This document shows positions 1 to 12,500 of a stretch of 64,000 bases of DNA, one piece after another (the stretch's first letter is position 1; every line of letters begins with the position of its first letter). The translations under genes were made by a program, and so were the position numbers. This DNA is from Phoronis australis. Lineage: Eukaryota > Phoronida > Phoronidae. Location: the NCBI GenBank assembly GCA_002633005.1, contig NMRA01000028.1:669726-733725 (forward strand). Reading direction: 5' to 3'. Below the pieces are notes generated by a model, which was not told where the DNA came from, made no database searches, and worked only from the letters and a program-made list of their open reading frames with translations.

Positions 1-195
1 TTACAGGGTAGACTGTTTGTGGACATGACTTATGTAGCCTTACAGGGTAGACTGTTTGTGGACATGACTTATGTAGCCTTACAGGGTAGACTGTTTGTGG
101 ATAGGACTTATGTAGCCTTACAGGGTAGACTGTTTGTGGATAGGACTTATGTAACCTTACAGGGTAGACTGTTTGTGGACATGACTTATGTAACC
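1..195. repeat. 39-bp minisatellite, 5 copies, in an IK intron
   Basis: Five near-identical 39-bp units run from base 1, at 1-39, 40-78, 79-117, 118-156 and 157-195. They differ at only a few positions (tagcc/taacc, gacatg/gatagg). The array probably continues to the left of the window. Read on the minus strand it begins directly at the splice donor of the third IK coding exon (exon end at 200), and each unit repeats a donor-like CTGTAAGG. Because 39 is divisible by three, several frames stay open through it, but nothing suggests it is coding. Confidence 0.93.
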
Positions 196-199
196 TTAC

Positions 200-1267
200 C
201 CTGTCTCTGTATTTTGCAGCCAGTTCTTTCTTCTTATCCTCTTCACTTTTCTTCAATCTGGCATAAAACCTACAACACACAACTAATGAAATAAGCACAT
301 ACAATACATGACACAAATAACATCAAAATAGACTTCTTAAATATATTGCACACAAATCAAAGATTGATTTTAAAAGATGATGCTCTAGGTGACTTCAAAA
401 GACAGTACAAATTCCGCAGCCATAAATTTACCGTTTCTTCTCCCTACGAGCACTGCCCGCATCGTCTGGATCAAACTCTTTGTGACTGTGTTCAACTGTA
501 CTGTGAGCCCCACTGTGACCGACACTTGGTTTGGAGGATACACGGGGCGTCATCATCATCTTACGAAAGTCATCATTGGTCAGGGGATGGCTGGAAAGTA
601 AGAAGAAACTAAGTCATGACTGAATATAAACTACTGCAACAACAACAATTATTTTACTAAATCAGCAATGTTATGCGTTCACATGCACACACTTTGAAAG
701 TGTGAGATAATTAAATTTTTTTCCAGGGTCAAGACCATATTACTAATAGAGAACATAAAGAGACCAGTTTGAGCACTCAAGAGTGCATAAAACAAAAACA
801 GATATTTCTACTCTCTTCAAACACATGTTTTGTTGTTGTTGTTGCTACTGTTGTTGTTGTTGTTATTCGCATTAGAAGCTCTCACTGTGCATGATGCCAA
901 AGGGACAATTTGAGGCCTATTTCGTAGCAATAAGTGATCTAAATCAAAAGTTGTTAGTTTTGTGATGGAAAAAAGGTTTAAAGCCGCTTTAATGGTTGTA
1001 ATGCTGGTATGCTTCAAAGTCAATTTACTGATGCTAAGCTCTTTTGTTGCTGACACTTTCATCAAAATTCCTTGAAAATACTGAGTGTTGTTATGTTGAT
1101 CAATGTCCCTGAGTTAACAGAAGAACGAAAACCAAAATCAAACCTCCCAGGCAGAAGTACATAAAATCTCCAACGAAACTAGTAATCATGTCAACTCACC
1201 TGTCCTCACCAGCAGAACTGTTGAGGTCATGACCCGAGGGGGCCATCGGGTTGGAGTACTGCTCCAT
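200..1267 (-). CDS. IK: IK/RED spliceosomal protein, N-terminal part (gene continues left of window)
   Basis: Protein RED (IK cytokine) is a nuclear component of the spliceosome B complex. Three coding exons are visible on the minus strand: 1267-1200 (start ATG at 1267), 590-432 and 269-200. All have GT-AG borders and the frames join cleanly (68+159+70 nt). The product starts MEQYSNPMAPSGHDLN, matching the NPLAPDGHD-type start of animal IK. Exon 2 carries LTNDDFRKMMMTPR, against human LTNEDFRKLLMTPR, and ends REKKR. Exon 3 reads FYARLKKSEEDKKKE and then LAAKYRDR, the conserved YAKLR...ELAEKYRDR block. The rest of the protein (RED_N core, RE/RD dipeptide tract, C-terminal domain) lies beyond base 1. 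I recall these motifs from the family; no search was run. A non-coding 5' exon further upstream is possible. Confidence 0.92.
829..866. repeat. (TTG)n microsatellite
   Basis: An interrupted run of TTG/GTT triplets lies in the first intron of IK. It is simple-sequence DNA with no further function visible. Confidence 0.85.
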
Positions 1268-1484
1268 TTCACCTGACAACATAACAAAACTGTGTTAAGA
1301 TATTGTATTTGGACACTTTCACTTGTGACTGTACACAATGCATGCTGGCCAACACAATGTCATATATATTGTCCCTGACTGATTCGATTGGCCAAAGATG
1401 TTAGTAATCCTCCATTTAGCCGAAGACTTGAAACCTAGCCATTATGGCTAAAATAAGGCGCAGGATGACCGAATGAGTTGTAAA

Positions 1485-1972
1485 CAGGCCTTTATCCAGG
1501 ATTTCGAAAATAGGGTGTCCAAAATGGGGTTCCAAATATTTCAGGGCGTCCATGATTCCGACGCGTAACCCCCCACCCCTAGCAATCCTCCCAAACACAC
1601 AGATTTTGTTTACAAAAAAATGCATAGACCAAGGTTTTTACATCTAAGTTTACAAAACAGCCTTCTCTAGTGAGCATTTTACTAAAAAAACTGGACCAAG
1701 ACTTTTACAATGCTATCAACCAAGTGTGAGCATAGCAACGTTGTGTATACTTTGTATATACATTGTATATTTCTTCCTGCTTTGAAAAAAGAGCCCCCAC
1801 TGTGAGCCCTCAGAGGCTTCCTAGTATTCATTACAATGTGTGAGTCCAAACTTGAAAGGCTTCTACTGACAGTGGGCGTCCAAATGATACATTGTGCGAC
1901 CTTGCCAGGGCGTCCAGATTAGTGCTAGGGCATCAATTTGGACGCCCTGGACGTAAGCTGCATAAAGGCCTG
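1485..1972. mobile_element. hAT-type non-autonomous element (MITE), 488 bp
   Basis: The ends are imperfect terminal inverted repeats. The left begins CAGGCCTTTATCCAGG and the right, read in reverse complement, begins CAGGCCTTTATGCAGC; both go on to a GGGTGTCC/GGGCGTCC block. The element is flanked by a perfect 8-bp direct repeat, GTTGTAAA, at 1477-1484 and 1973-1980. An 8-bp target-site duplication with CAG...CTG ends is typical of hAT transposons. There is no transposase-like reading frame inside. Confidence 0.85.
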
Positions 1973-2284
1973 GTTGTAAATGATGAGGTCAATTGATGAT
2001 GATACTCGCTTTTATTCAGTAAAAGAATGTTTACACCAAGAGCAAGGCTAATATTTAAGAGTATATAATATGCAATAATCTGTGCAAATGCGATCAAAAA
2101 TCCACATGGACAACCAACAATGCCAGGCAGTGGCATATTCCTTGCCTTGGACAACCCAGCCCGATAAGGCTACAACTGGACCCCTTGACGTTGCCCCAGC
2201 CAATACTCAGCTCGGAAACTGTTTAAAGGTTGGTTCACCGACTTGGTCTTGCCCTTGGCTTGGTGGGGGACGTGCCTTTGTCAT

Positions 2285-3215
2285 TAGACGATTACGCATA
2301 GGCATCCTTAGCTTCTGATCGTTCGCAATACATTATAAATATACCACAAGGTATGACACTCGGGACTAGGAATTCCACAGTTGCTTCACTTCAGCTATCC
2401 ATATTAAACACAAAACTCAATAAATTTACACAAAACGGGTTCAAACCACAAGCAATTGTTCTTTCTTCCGATAACATTGATAGTATCCTGCTCCGGCAAG
2501 TTCGCAACAAATTCGCGGTCAAAGCATAAAAATTGGCACTAGTCGGATATAATGGACCCTAAGTTATTCCAAATAAATCCACTAAATATAGGTCTAAATG
2601 AATGATTTTGGTATCGTTGCATTCCTCAGACAACTGGCTATCCGTACAAATCCTTTTCACGACCCTCAATTACTCTAGTCTACAACTATGCTATTCCGAA
2701 CTCGGTCCACTTTAGCCACGCGCATCGTTAAATCGGCAGCCATTTCAGGGAACATACTATATCTAGCGCCATCAATCGGCGATTTGCTGCAACACGAGTT
2801 GTTCCTTTTTCATCAGTGCCCAAAAATCTTCCCAAAAAGCCGATGCGTATGTGTCCCAAGCGAGTCGGTACGGAATAATCCGATGAGCTACGGATGGACG
2901 GCAGTTGCTGGTTCATCACAAAAGGTTACGAAATGGTCTGGCTAAGTGTGGAGTAAATAATGTCCTGACCTTTGGTGACAAATTGGCAATTTCCATAAAA
3001 AATGCTATCTGAAGAAAGAACAATTGCTAATAGTGACTAGTCATGGTTTGTTGAACCCGTTTTCTGCAAATGTGTTGAGTTTTGTGTTTGATATGGACGG
3101 CTGATGTGAATCACCCGTGGAATTCCTAGTTCTGAGTGTCATACCTTGTAGTAGCCCTAATTGTGTATTGGAGACGATCAGAAGCTGAGGACGCCTGTGG
3201 CTGTGAGATTCATTA
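2285..3215. repeat. Large inverted repeat (arms about 190 bp, loop about 530 bp)
   Basis: The left arm, about 2285-2475, read in reverse complement, matches the right arm, about 3005-3215, over nearly its whole length with scattered substitutions and small indels. Shared blocks include GAAGAAAGAACAATTG, GAACCCGTTTT, TGAGTTTTGTGTTT, TGGAATTCCTAG, TGTCATACCTTGT and CGATCAGAAGCT. It is either a foldback-type element or an inverted local duplication. It lies between two divergent gene starts, so it may have duplicated promoter sequence. No clean target-site duplication was found. Confidence 0.8.
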
Positions 3216-3584
3216 AGCTGGATTCCAAGTTCACGCACAGCAGCATTACGTAGCTTCATAGCACGTATTGATAAAGTGCTGCCACTAAATCGCGCTTTGT
3301 TACTGCCAATTACATTTCTGCATATTCTAGCTACAGATTTATCGTACATTACAAGAAAATACGTACGTTCAGGCATGACTATATCGCTGTGTAGCGCACT
3401 TGTATGCGCGTCGCAACTTTCAGTAGTCCTAGTCGGAAGTTAACTGCACCGCGATATCTCGCAACAAACGTGATTTACAACAAAGCAGTGTGATTGGTCA
3501 GTTCAGTAAGGACGAAAACACTGGCGGTAGTTTCAAATCACCTCAAGTTTTGTGTATTTTGTAGGCTCTGGGAAAACGACAAAT

Positions 3585-6500
3585 ATGTCCTTTTCAAAAT
3601 CGAAAATCAAGAGGTTCAACGAAGGAGAAAGTGAGTATTTAAGTTGATGTGCAAGAATTTGTTGCAAGCATCACTAGGTCTCCTAGTCACTGACCGGTTT
3701 TTGGAAGAATTCTAAACAAAAGATGAAGTTCATATGAAGCTTGGCTAATTTAGACACTAGCCAGAAAAGCTAGTGCATTGCGGTGTTTCGCAAAACCCTG
3801 CGTGATTGTGCGTTTTTGCGAGATTTTTAGGTCTATGAAATGCAACTCAAGCGAAAAAGTCTTTAATGACAATTTCATGAGGGATACGTTCATGTGTTCC
3901 AGGTAAAAATGAATGCACTGTCCCAGGCATAGCAGTGACAGTGGCCTCGGTGGGTGATACCCATTTTCGACACCTTTTCTCCCATATTTTGCACTTCCAT
4001 GAAAATTCTGTGGTATTTAATGAAAAGCATTGACCTTCACATATGGTTTTGGTATCATTCAATTCCTCACATTGTTATCATGGATCAAGATAGAAGACAA
4101 TTCACTTGGTTTACAAAAGTGGGTACCCACAATACAGGCACAATAGACACCCTACAACTCAACGTTTCCAAAAGCATGTCATTAGAAGTCATAGTAATGC
4201 TGTGACAAGCAGTAGTTTAAAAAAAGCATATATGTTTTCTCTCTTCATAAATTCCCCCATTCTAGTTGACACTATGAATCAGTCTTAAATATGTTAGCTG
4301 TTCAAAGTCCATGAACATAACTTTGTAGCCAACACTGTGAATCTTGTCCCTTTGTGTACAGGTCTCACTCCTGCGCCTGGTTCCTATGATCCAAAGTCTA
4401 TGGACAAGAGCCACGCTGTTTCATTTATTAAAGATGGAAGATTCAAAGAACCAAAAGGTACGGCTCAATCTGGCTTTTGTTACGATTCTTAATCATAGTA
4501 GTCCACTATAAAATATACCCTTTGTTAATTATTCTCATAATTTTATGTACTTGTTTATCATGTAAGTAGTGGTATATAAAAACAACATAACTCTTTGTCA
4601 TAAATATATTTATTTTTATTTTTATTTTAATGTTGTAGATGTTATACCTGGGCCAGGTACATTCAACATGCCAGCCACGATTACTACCCCAGCCAAGAAA
4701 CTGGTAAGACTGGTTAGTAGTTCAACCTACCGACACCAGTGTGTGCAATTTTCTAATGTGTTTTGAACACAGTGACCTAGATCAATTAAACTTTCTTGGA
4801 AACCATAGACAGTGAGCATATTATTTGACAAACTGTCTGCGAAGGTTTTTGATCTTATCTAGACATGACATCATCGCACACAGTGAAATGCCAGGGCTGA
4901 TAGTCCATTGTTTAATTTCTAGTTTGGAAATGCCAAAAAGCATGCTACTCCCACCCCTGAGATGACAAGCAAAGTCAAGGAGTTAGAATTGCAGGTAAGT
5001 CAACTGCTACTTCATTGAACTTCATAAAAGCTTTAAACCACTTAAACTTTGATGGGCAATCTTAGCTAGTTGCTTATAACCACACTATACTAGGCACTAA
5101 GTTCTTCATCTTAGTCTACTAAGAAGTAGCAGTGGATTTACTAGAATGTTATGAGGTTTGATTATATTAATAATAAATGAAAGTTGAACAATAAGTGGTT
5201 ATAATTACAGTAGAAATTCTCCAGTTTGAGACAGTTAAAAGTTAATTATGTTGTTCAAGGTCAGAGCTGGTCTCAAATTACAGAAATAGGCAGTAGCAGC
5301 TTTCCCAAATTCAAGAATAACTTGGAAGACTGCAAAATTAATCACTCTGTAGATTGAAAACACATTGTCCATATGTACGGTATGGTGAATGCCAAAATCG
5401 CCCTTGTCCCAAATTCCAGAATCATGAAAATTCAGGGGAGAATTTTTACCGCATGTATAGTCATGCACCACAAATTGGAACTCTTCGCTTTCATTTAAAA
5501 AGACTGTGCTTTCACAGAATATGTTACTCCAAACTAACATAAAACCAAATTGAGATGTCTAACCTGCATAAAACACCGTCTTTGAGTTCTACTCCCGACA
5601 TAGGTCAACGATGGAAAAGAGCCTGTGTAAAGTTGCCTTCCTGACAAGTGGAAGGTTCAAGCCAATCAATGACGTACATATGTGTCACAACGCAATACAC
5701 ACCCTTGAGGTGACCCCAGGATTTGTGCACAAAATCTCACAACAATTGACACCAATATTTCAGATCAAGAAGCTACTTCAAGAACGTGTCAGTCTAGACA
5801 AACAGCTGACGACCAGTGAGACTGAAATGAAAAAATTAGAAGGGAGACTGGAGGTAGCTTTGAAGGAGAAGAACAGCCTACAGGCCAGTGTGGCCAAGCA
5901 GGAGAAACAGGTGTTGGATTTGGAGAAGAGTAAAGAGATTCTCACTAGCAAGGTAACTATAGGTCGGGGCTTCCGTAGATAGGTTACTGGCCAGCATGGC
6001 AAGGCAAGAGAAATATTTGGTGGAGTTAGATGATGGACGTTATCATTCATCCAGGTGAATAACTAGGTGTGAAAAATTATAAATCACAATTTCTGGAACT
6101 TAAGTTAGTGTAAAATAATTTCCCAACATTGCGGGGTCTTGCAGTAATTGTCTGTGAACACTGGCTGAAGACGACAAAATTTTTGCGAGAACCAGTCAGT
6201 CGTCAATTCCCAGTAGATGGAGACAGGTGCCATGCAACATCAAGACAATTTTTTACTGTAAGTTCCAGAAGCTGTGATTTATATTTTTTGCACCTTTTTG
6301 GTGGAGTTGGATATGAGTAAAGATATTCTTAAGACTAAAGGTAATTATAGGTCTTGGTGAAAATAAGCAGACCACAATTACATTAAAAGATGATTTCATA
6401 ATGTATAGGTGAGTCTGTATTATTTGTAGGTGAATAATTTGGAGAAAGGGAGCAAGCGACAGACAGTCACCCACGAGGAGCTTAGTCACGTGCGTGGTCA

Positions 6501-9500
6501 GCTGACCATGAAACAGCAGGAGGTGGACAGGCTGCGAGATGAGATGGAGGCTGCAGTCAGAATGATGCAGGCCGATTTGCAGGCATCCAAGGCCAACATA
6601 TCGGCTTTGCAAGAAAGAAATGCAGCTTTGGGTATGTACTCGTTGTTTCTATGTGTTAGTCTTCAAACTACAAACAGTACAAGACTAAGTAATGGTCAAT
6701 ATTATTCATCTAGGTGTCTCAAGTATGGTAATGTTTCTTCAAATGAGAACACAGTATGGGAGAACAATAAATTTTATTTCAAGTTTTCAAGGAAGAGTAA
6801 ACGAGAAGACATTTTACTTAATGATCATTCATGGAGTGCAGCTTTCGTCAACAATAACATAATAGAGTTTTCAACATTTTTGGCAATACGGTGAGCATAT
6901 GAAAAATGATAATTTTAGATATTATTTTTCTTCAAATACATGACTACTTGATGTGAAATGTTTTAAGTCTGGTGACTTTCTTGAATAATTTTCCCACGTT
7001 GCTGAGCCAACTGCCGCTCCACTAAATTCAAGCTCCTATCCTCAAAAAAGTTGTGTACCCGCAAACAGCAAACCCGTAGTACCAATCCCCAGACCCCCAC
7101 CCTAAACTCCATCAGTGCTGAAAATGCTCCGTACTCAATGACCAAACCCCAGTCTTGGGGACCAAATTTTAATCCCTGGACTAGTCCAAGTGAATAACCT
7201 TGTTTCTGTGGGCCTAGGCTTGGTCCTCAGATATGGAAATTTTGGTGCCTAATGAAGATTAGGGGCTTGGGTATGAGGATTTATCCTGCAGGTTTTGGGT
7301 GTGCTACTCCAAGACTGGGGCTTACAGGATTGTAGCTGGAATTTAAATGCAGCACTGACATTAAATTGTGAGCACCCCCTGAAGTAGATGTGGTTTTTAT
7401 TGCAGAGCAAAGCAACAGAGACAGTAAGACCCAATATGAGGAGATTGAGCAAGAGATCAGCAAACTACACAGTAAGTCTTCTTAATAATTCTGTCTGGTG
7501 GATTTTGAAATGCAGCTGTGACATTTTTGAGTCTCTAAGCTCAGTTTTTCAGCCAATAGCTTATTAAAACACAAAATCAAACTTATTATCAAGTAGTTTT
7601 ATCTTACTCACTAACATTCATGTTACAAGTAGTCTTACTTTGCCCACTAACACTCTTATTGTTAAGTAGTCTTATCTCCCCACTAACATTCTTATTACAA
7701 GCAATCTTGTCTTACCCACTATCATTCTTATTATGAGTAGCCTTATCTTACCCACTAACATTCTCTCTCAGTATTTCATTGGTGCCTTGAATTTGTCATG
7801 TTTTAAAAGAAATGCCCACATTTATTCCAGGACCCACTCACTTAATCAGTATGTGCTATAATATGTGGATTGTTGTTTGCTCATTGTGATTCGAATACAT
7901 GCACCAAGTTTCCATTTTCAGATGTTAATGATCAATTAAGATGTGAAAAACTCCATCTTCAGCAAGAAATGAAGTCAATTGAGTCTGAACTTCAGGGAAA
8001 GATTATGGTAAGCATGATCGAATATCTTTTATTTTTACACTAGAAAAGGTGCTTTATTGTTCAGCAACCAAAAGTCTAACTGTATCACTATGAGGTGAGA
8101 AATTAATCAAGAAAGTCAGGTGAACTGTGATAACTGCCTATACATTGTGATGACATTTTATTATGCGCCCACATTTATGTGGTCGCATATTGCCATCATC
8201 TCTGTCTGGGTGTCTGCAGCTCTATCTCCTAAACCCCTCACAGGATCTTGATGAGATTTAGCAGATGTATTCTTATAAAGCTGATGACAGATGGACATCT
8301 CTAACTACTGGTGTGTCCCCTAGTGGCAATTTAAGTTATTTGCGTTTACCTCTGTGTCTTCGGTGGTCCTCAACAGATTTTCATAAAATTTGGCAGTGAG
8401 ATGATACCATCCTCCCGTTTTCTGATGGATTCAAGGTACTTTGTGCCACCTAGTGGCCACTTTTACAGTTTTCGAGTCTTGTTTTTTGGCATCTGCCCCT
8501 CTGTCAACCAAACTATTTTAAGGATGGTTGTGGAAATTTGTATGAATGTTCCTAATGTAAAGAGGAAGTCTAACAATGATTTTTGACGACTTCATCTACT
8601 GTGGCGCCGGTTAGTGGCGGTTATGATTTTTGCGCCTATAACCTCCTAGCGGCAATTTCATTTTTTGTTTTTCTCGGTTTCTCAGAAGTTCCTTGACGGA
8701 TTTTTATTAAATTTGGTAAATAGCTTTGATGACACATACCAGTTTTCGGATGGATTCGACGTATTTTGCGCCATCCAGTGGCCATTTGTATGTTCCAAAT
8801 AAACACTCCTAGAAGCACACCATTTGCGGTGCATTCATGGGCACATTTCAACGCTCCGTGTTGCTCTTGTTGATTTTGTCTTGATGAGAGGTTAGGTACT
8901 TTTTAATTTTATGTGTGCTTTGTTTAACANTAATTCTATCCTCCCGTTTTCGGATGGATTCAAGGTACTTTGTGCCATCTAGTGGCCATTTTTACAGTTT
9001 TCGAGTCTTGTTTTTTGGCATCTACCCCTCTGTCAACCAAACCATTTTAAGGATGGTTGTGGAAATTTGCATGTATGTTCCTAATGTGGCGCCTGTTACT
9101 GGTGGTTATGATTTTTGTGCCTATAACCTCCTAGTGGCAATTTCATTTTTTGTTTTTCTCGGTTTCTTAGAAGTTCCTTGACGGATTTTTATTAAATTTG
9201 GTAAATAGCTTTGATGACACATACCAGTTTTCGGATGGATTTATCGTATTTTGCGCAATCTAGTGGCCATTTGTATGTTCCAAATAAACACTCCTAGAAG
9301 CACACCATTTGCGGTGCATTCATGGGCACATTTCAACGCTCCACGTTGCTCTTGTTGATTTTGTCTTGATGAGAGGTCAGGTACTTTTTAATTGTATGTG
9401 TGCTTTGTTTAACAAAAATCAAGTAGTATGCAATGAGATGTCAGTGCACAGAATGTAATGAACCTATAAGTTGATTTTTAAATAAAGCTACTCTCACTGT

Positions 9501-12500
9501 TTCAGGATCTCCAGAGTCACATTGAGAGAGTGACCAGTGAGTCACAGGTGCAGGTAGACAACTTGGAGCGTAGACTGCGGAACAAGCAGGAAGTGGAACG
9601 AGCATTTGAACTCATGCAAAAGAATATGGCCGACTCTGACATATGCTCAGATGCCCTGAAGACATACAAGTAAGACTTCAAGCCACTATTGTTTTGTTCA
9701 GTTTTCTAAATAGAGAATGACACACATTCTATAGTAGACAAAGACACACATTCTATAGTAGACAAAGACACACATTCTATAGTAGATACAGACACACATT
9801 CTATAGTAGACAAAGACACACATTCTATAGTAGACACAGACACCCATTCTATTGTAGACACAGGCACACATTCTATATTAGACAAATTTTGGATGGTGAA
9901 AGCAGAGAGTAAAATACCGTTGCTGTTTTGCATTATTTTATTGGGAGCTTTCATTTCCTCATGGCTGATTTACAAATTATAAACTACAGTGGTGCTCCTA
10001 ATTGATGAAATAGTGATAGGTCTTGCAGGAATCCATGTCTTTTTATGGAACTGTGGTACGATGTGCCGTGATCAGCAGTCGCATTTGATGAGAAGCATTC
10101 GATACTGTTAGCCAGTTTCATTGTGTGAAATTTAGACAAATTAAGGTGATCTAAGGTTGTGTGTTGCACTAGTTAACTTTACACACGATTAGTTAGTTTG
10201 ACTTTGAGCTGATGTTACCTTTACTTGCTCCTGTTGCAGAGATTCTTTGGTTGCCCAGGTGACTGAGTTGGAGGGAACCGTCCGTGAGATGCAACTACAG
10301 AAATTTGACGATGATGACTTGATTAGGTATTATTAAATTCACCACAGCACATATGAATATATACGTATAGTATGATTACTACTGGAAACAGAAAATTAAA
10401 TTTTTGTAAGAAAATAATGAAAGATAGGTATTAGAATTTAATTAACATATGTCGAGATCGGATAAAGTTAAGCAATATCAAAACAGGTAAAACACTTAAA
10501 AATCTGGTAACTAAAACATTTATTGTTAAAAAACACTAGCTTTCGAGACTTAATGGGTGCAGCTCTTCATCAAGTGTAAAGACAAGTGGTGCGAAAGGTT
10601 TACTTATGCCATCCTGTTCAGAACTATAAAGGGAGGGATGAGCGAAAATGAAAAATAAAGAGTAAGTGGGAACGGCTAAAGGTAGTGGCTCATGGGGCAC
10701 TTGTTGATATTAAGACCATCATTCTTAGTGGTGTTAATAAAGCAAACCATTGAAATTTCTTTAGCTGTCCTGTGGGAGTTGTATAGTTTGCCCATACGTA
10801 CACAGGCCATGAGGTTATCGCTTCTGTGCACGTCTGACATGAAATGTTCTGCCAACGAAAGTGAGGAATCATCACGGATAGTTTTATGGTGTCCACTGAG
10901 ATACATGTGAAGACGACAGTCAGTCTCACCTTTGCACAGTCATAATTACAGAGTCTGCAATGAATGACGTATGTAATACCTCTCGTCTCTCCCCTTTATA
11001 GTTCACTTGGCTTCATACCTGATGAAGAGTCGCACCGATTAAGGCTCGAAAGCTAGTGTTTTTTGAAGTGTTTTATCTATTTATATATTGTAGAATTTAC
11101 TCGTCGATTATTCTGAAGCCAGCCACCGGGGCCAACTGACTCGGCGCAAACTGACAGATTCCATGCCAAAACAGACCTGTAATAGTCATGTCCTAATGGC
11201 ATAATTCATGACCAAGCACCGTTTTGGCATTTTAAGAGAAATTTGCAGTTTATTGTCATTGAATCTGTGTATCTGTCACAGGTCTCTGAAGGGGGAGATG
11301 TTTGCCATCAGTGACCAGTGTAAACAGCTGGAAGAGAGGCTGTCCGACATGACACTAGACAACAGTCGACTGACGATCAGCATCAGCGAGTTGCAGGACA
11401 GTGAAGCCATACTGAACACCAACATACGCAGTCTGACCGAGAAATACCACGCAATGGAGAATAATCTGAGTGAGTGGCAATGTAAACAGAATGCTTTCTT
11501 CACATCTGAAAGTCTACATCATTCACTGTTTGCACTATTCAGTATCCTCTTTTGTGGTAATAGGTAGATATGACGTGTCCGCATTTTAATGACCAGGCAT
11601 CAAACTGGTTCTCATAATGTGGGCATGTTATGTGCAACTATTGCCACTTTTACTTCATTCCTCTGTCAACAGCCAGTCAATCTCAAAGAATTGACCCAAA
11701 TACACTAATAAACAGTTTTTCTTTTATTGAGAAAATTGACTACAAGCACGTTATGCAGGTGTCCACCTACTAATTACTAATGGGCACCTGGGCATGTAAC
11801 AATATTTTAGTCATAGTTTGTACATAATGCAGTCGTCCCTCAACTAATTACTAACCATGTAACAAGGTGTTAAACATAGTTACTAAGTACATCATGCAGA
11901 CCTGACCTCTGTTGTGTTATTACAGTGTCAGCAGAGCAGGAGCGTGATCAGCTTGAGCTGAGACTTCACTCTGAGATGCGTGCTCGCAAACTGAGTATCA
12001 ATGAACTGCAGGGTGAATGTGCGGACTACCGCAGTACGAACCGTGAACTGAGGGCACAAGTCAGCTTTGAGAAGGTGGGTACCTCTGATGTGGAAACCAC
12101 TGTTGAAGAACGCCAATTAATAAAATGAAAAAAGGAAAGAGCATGTTTGGTTCTGGTCTGCACCTAACTCTTTTTGAAGCCTGTGCCTCACAGCTGACAC
12201 CAGGTGGCGCTGAGTAAAAGAGAAGGATCCCAACCTATTTCAGCTGGCATCAGATTACTTTATCTAAGTTTTTTGAAAATATGGATTTTAAACTAAAAAA
12301 ATGTCATCACCACATCAGTTTTCACAAAGATACAACCAATTCTGCTGTTTGCTTTGTCCTAAGGTGAACTGTGCTAACTCCTACCAACTGGTTCATTTGA
12401 GTTATTTTATAAATCATCTCACTTTATTGATAAGCTGACTCCTTAGATAACAAACTGTAATCTGCTGGAACTGTATGAACCTCATGACTATTATCAATGT

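Larger units (their letters stand above)
1268..3584. other. Divergent intergenic region between IK and HMMR
   Basis: About 2.3 kb separates the IK start (1267, minus) from the HMMR start (3585, plus), so both promoters must lie here. It contains a MITE (1485-1972) and a long inverted repeat (about 2285-3215). Between the arms, 2690-2940 is richer in CpG. Around 2750, on the minus strand, there is a well-placed ATG (gaaATGGCTGCC) that opens only 22 codons before a stop, so it could be a uORF or an untranslated first exon of IK. The 3380-3580 stretch before HMMR is also CpG-containing and is the likeliest HMMR core promoter. No TATA box was identified. Confidence 0.6.

Noticed and set aside
2688-2945. 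85-codon frame between IK and HMMR
   Set aside because: No recognisable domain, and it sits in the loop of an inverted repeat; the composition looks like CpG-bearing regulatory DNA.
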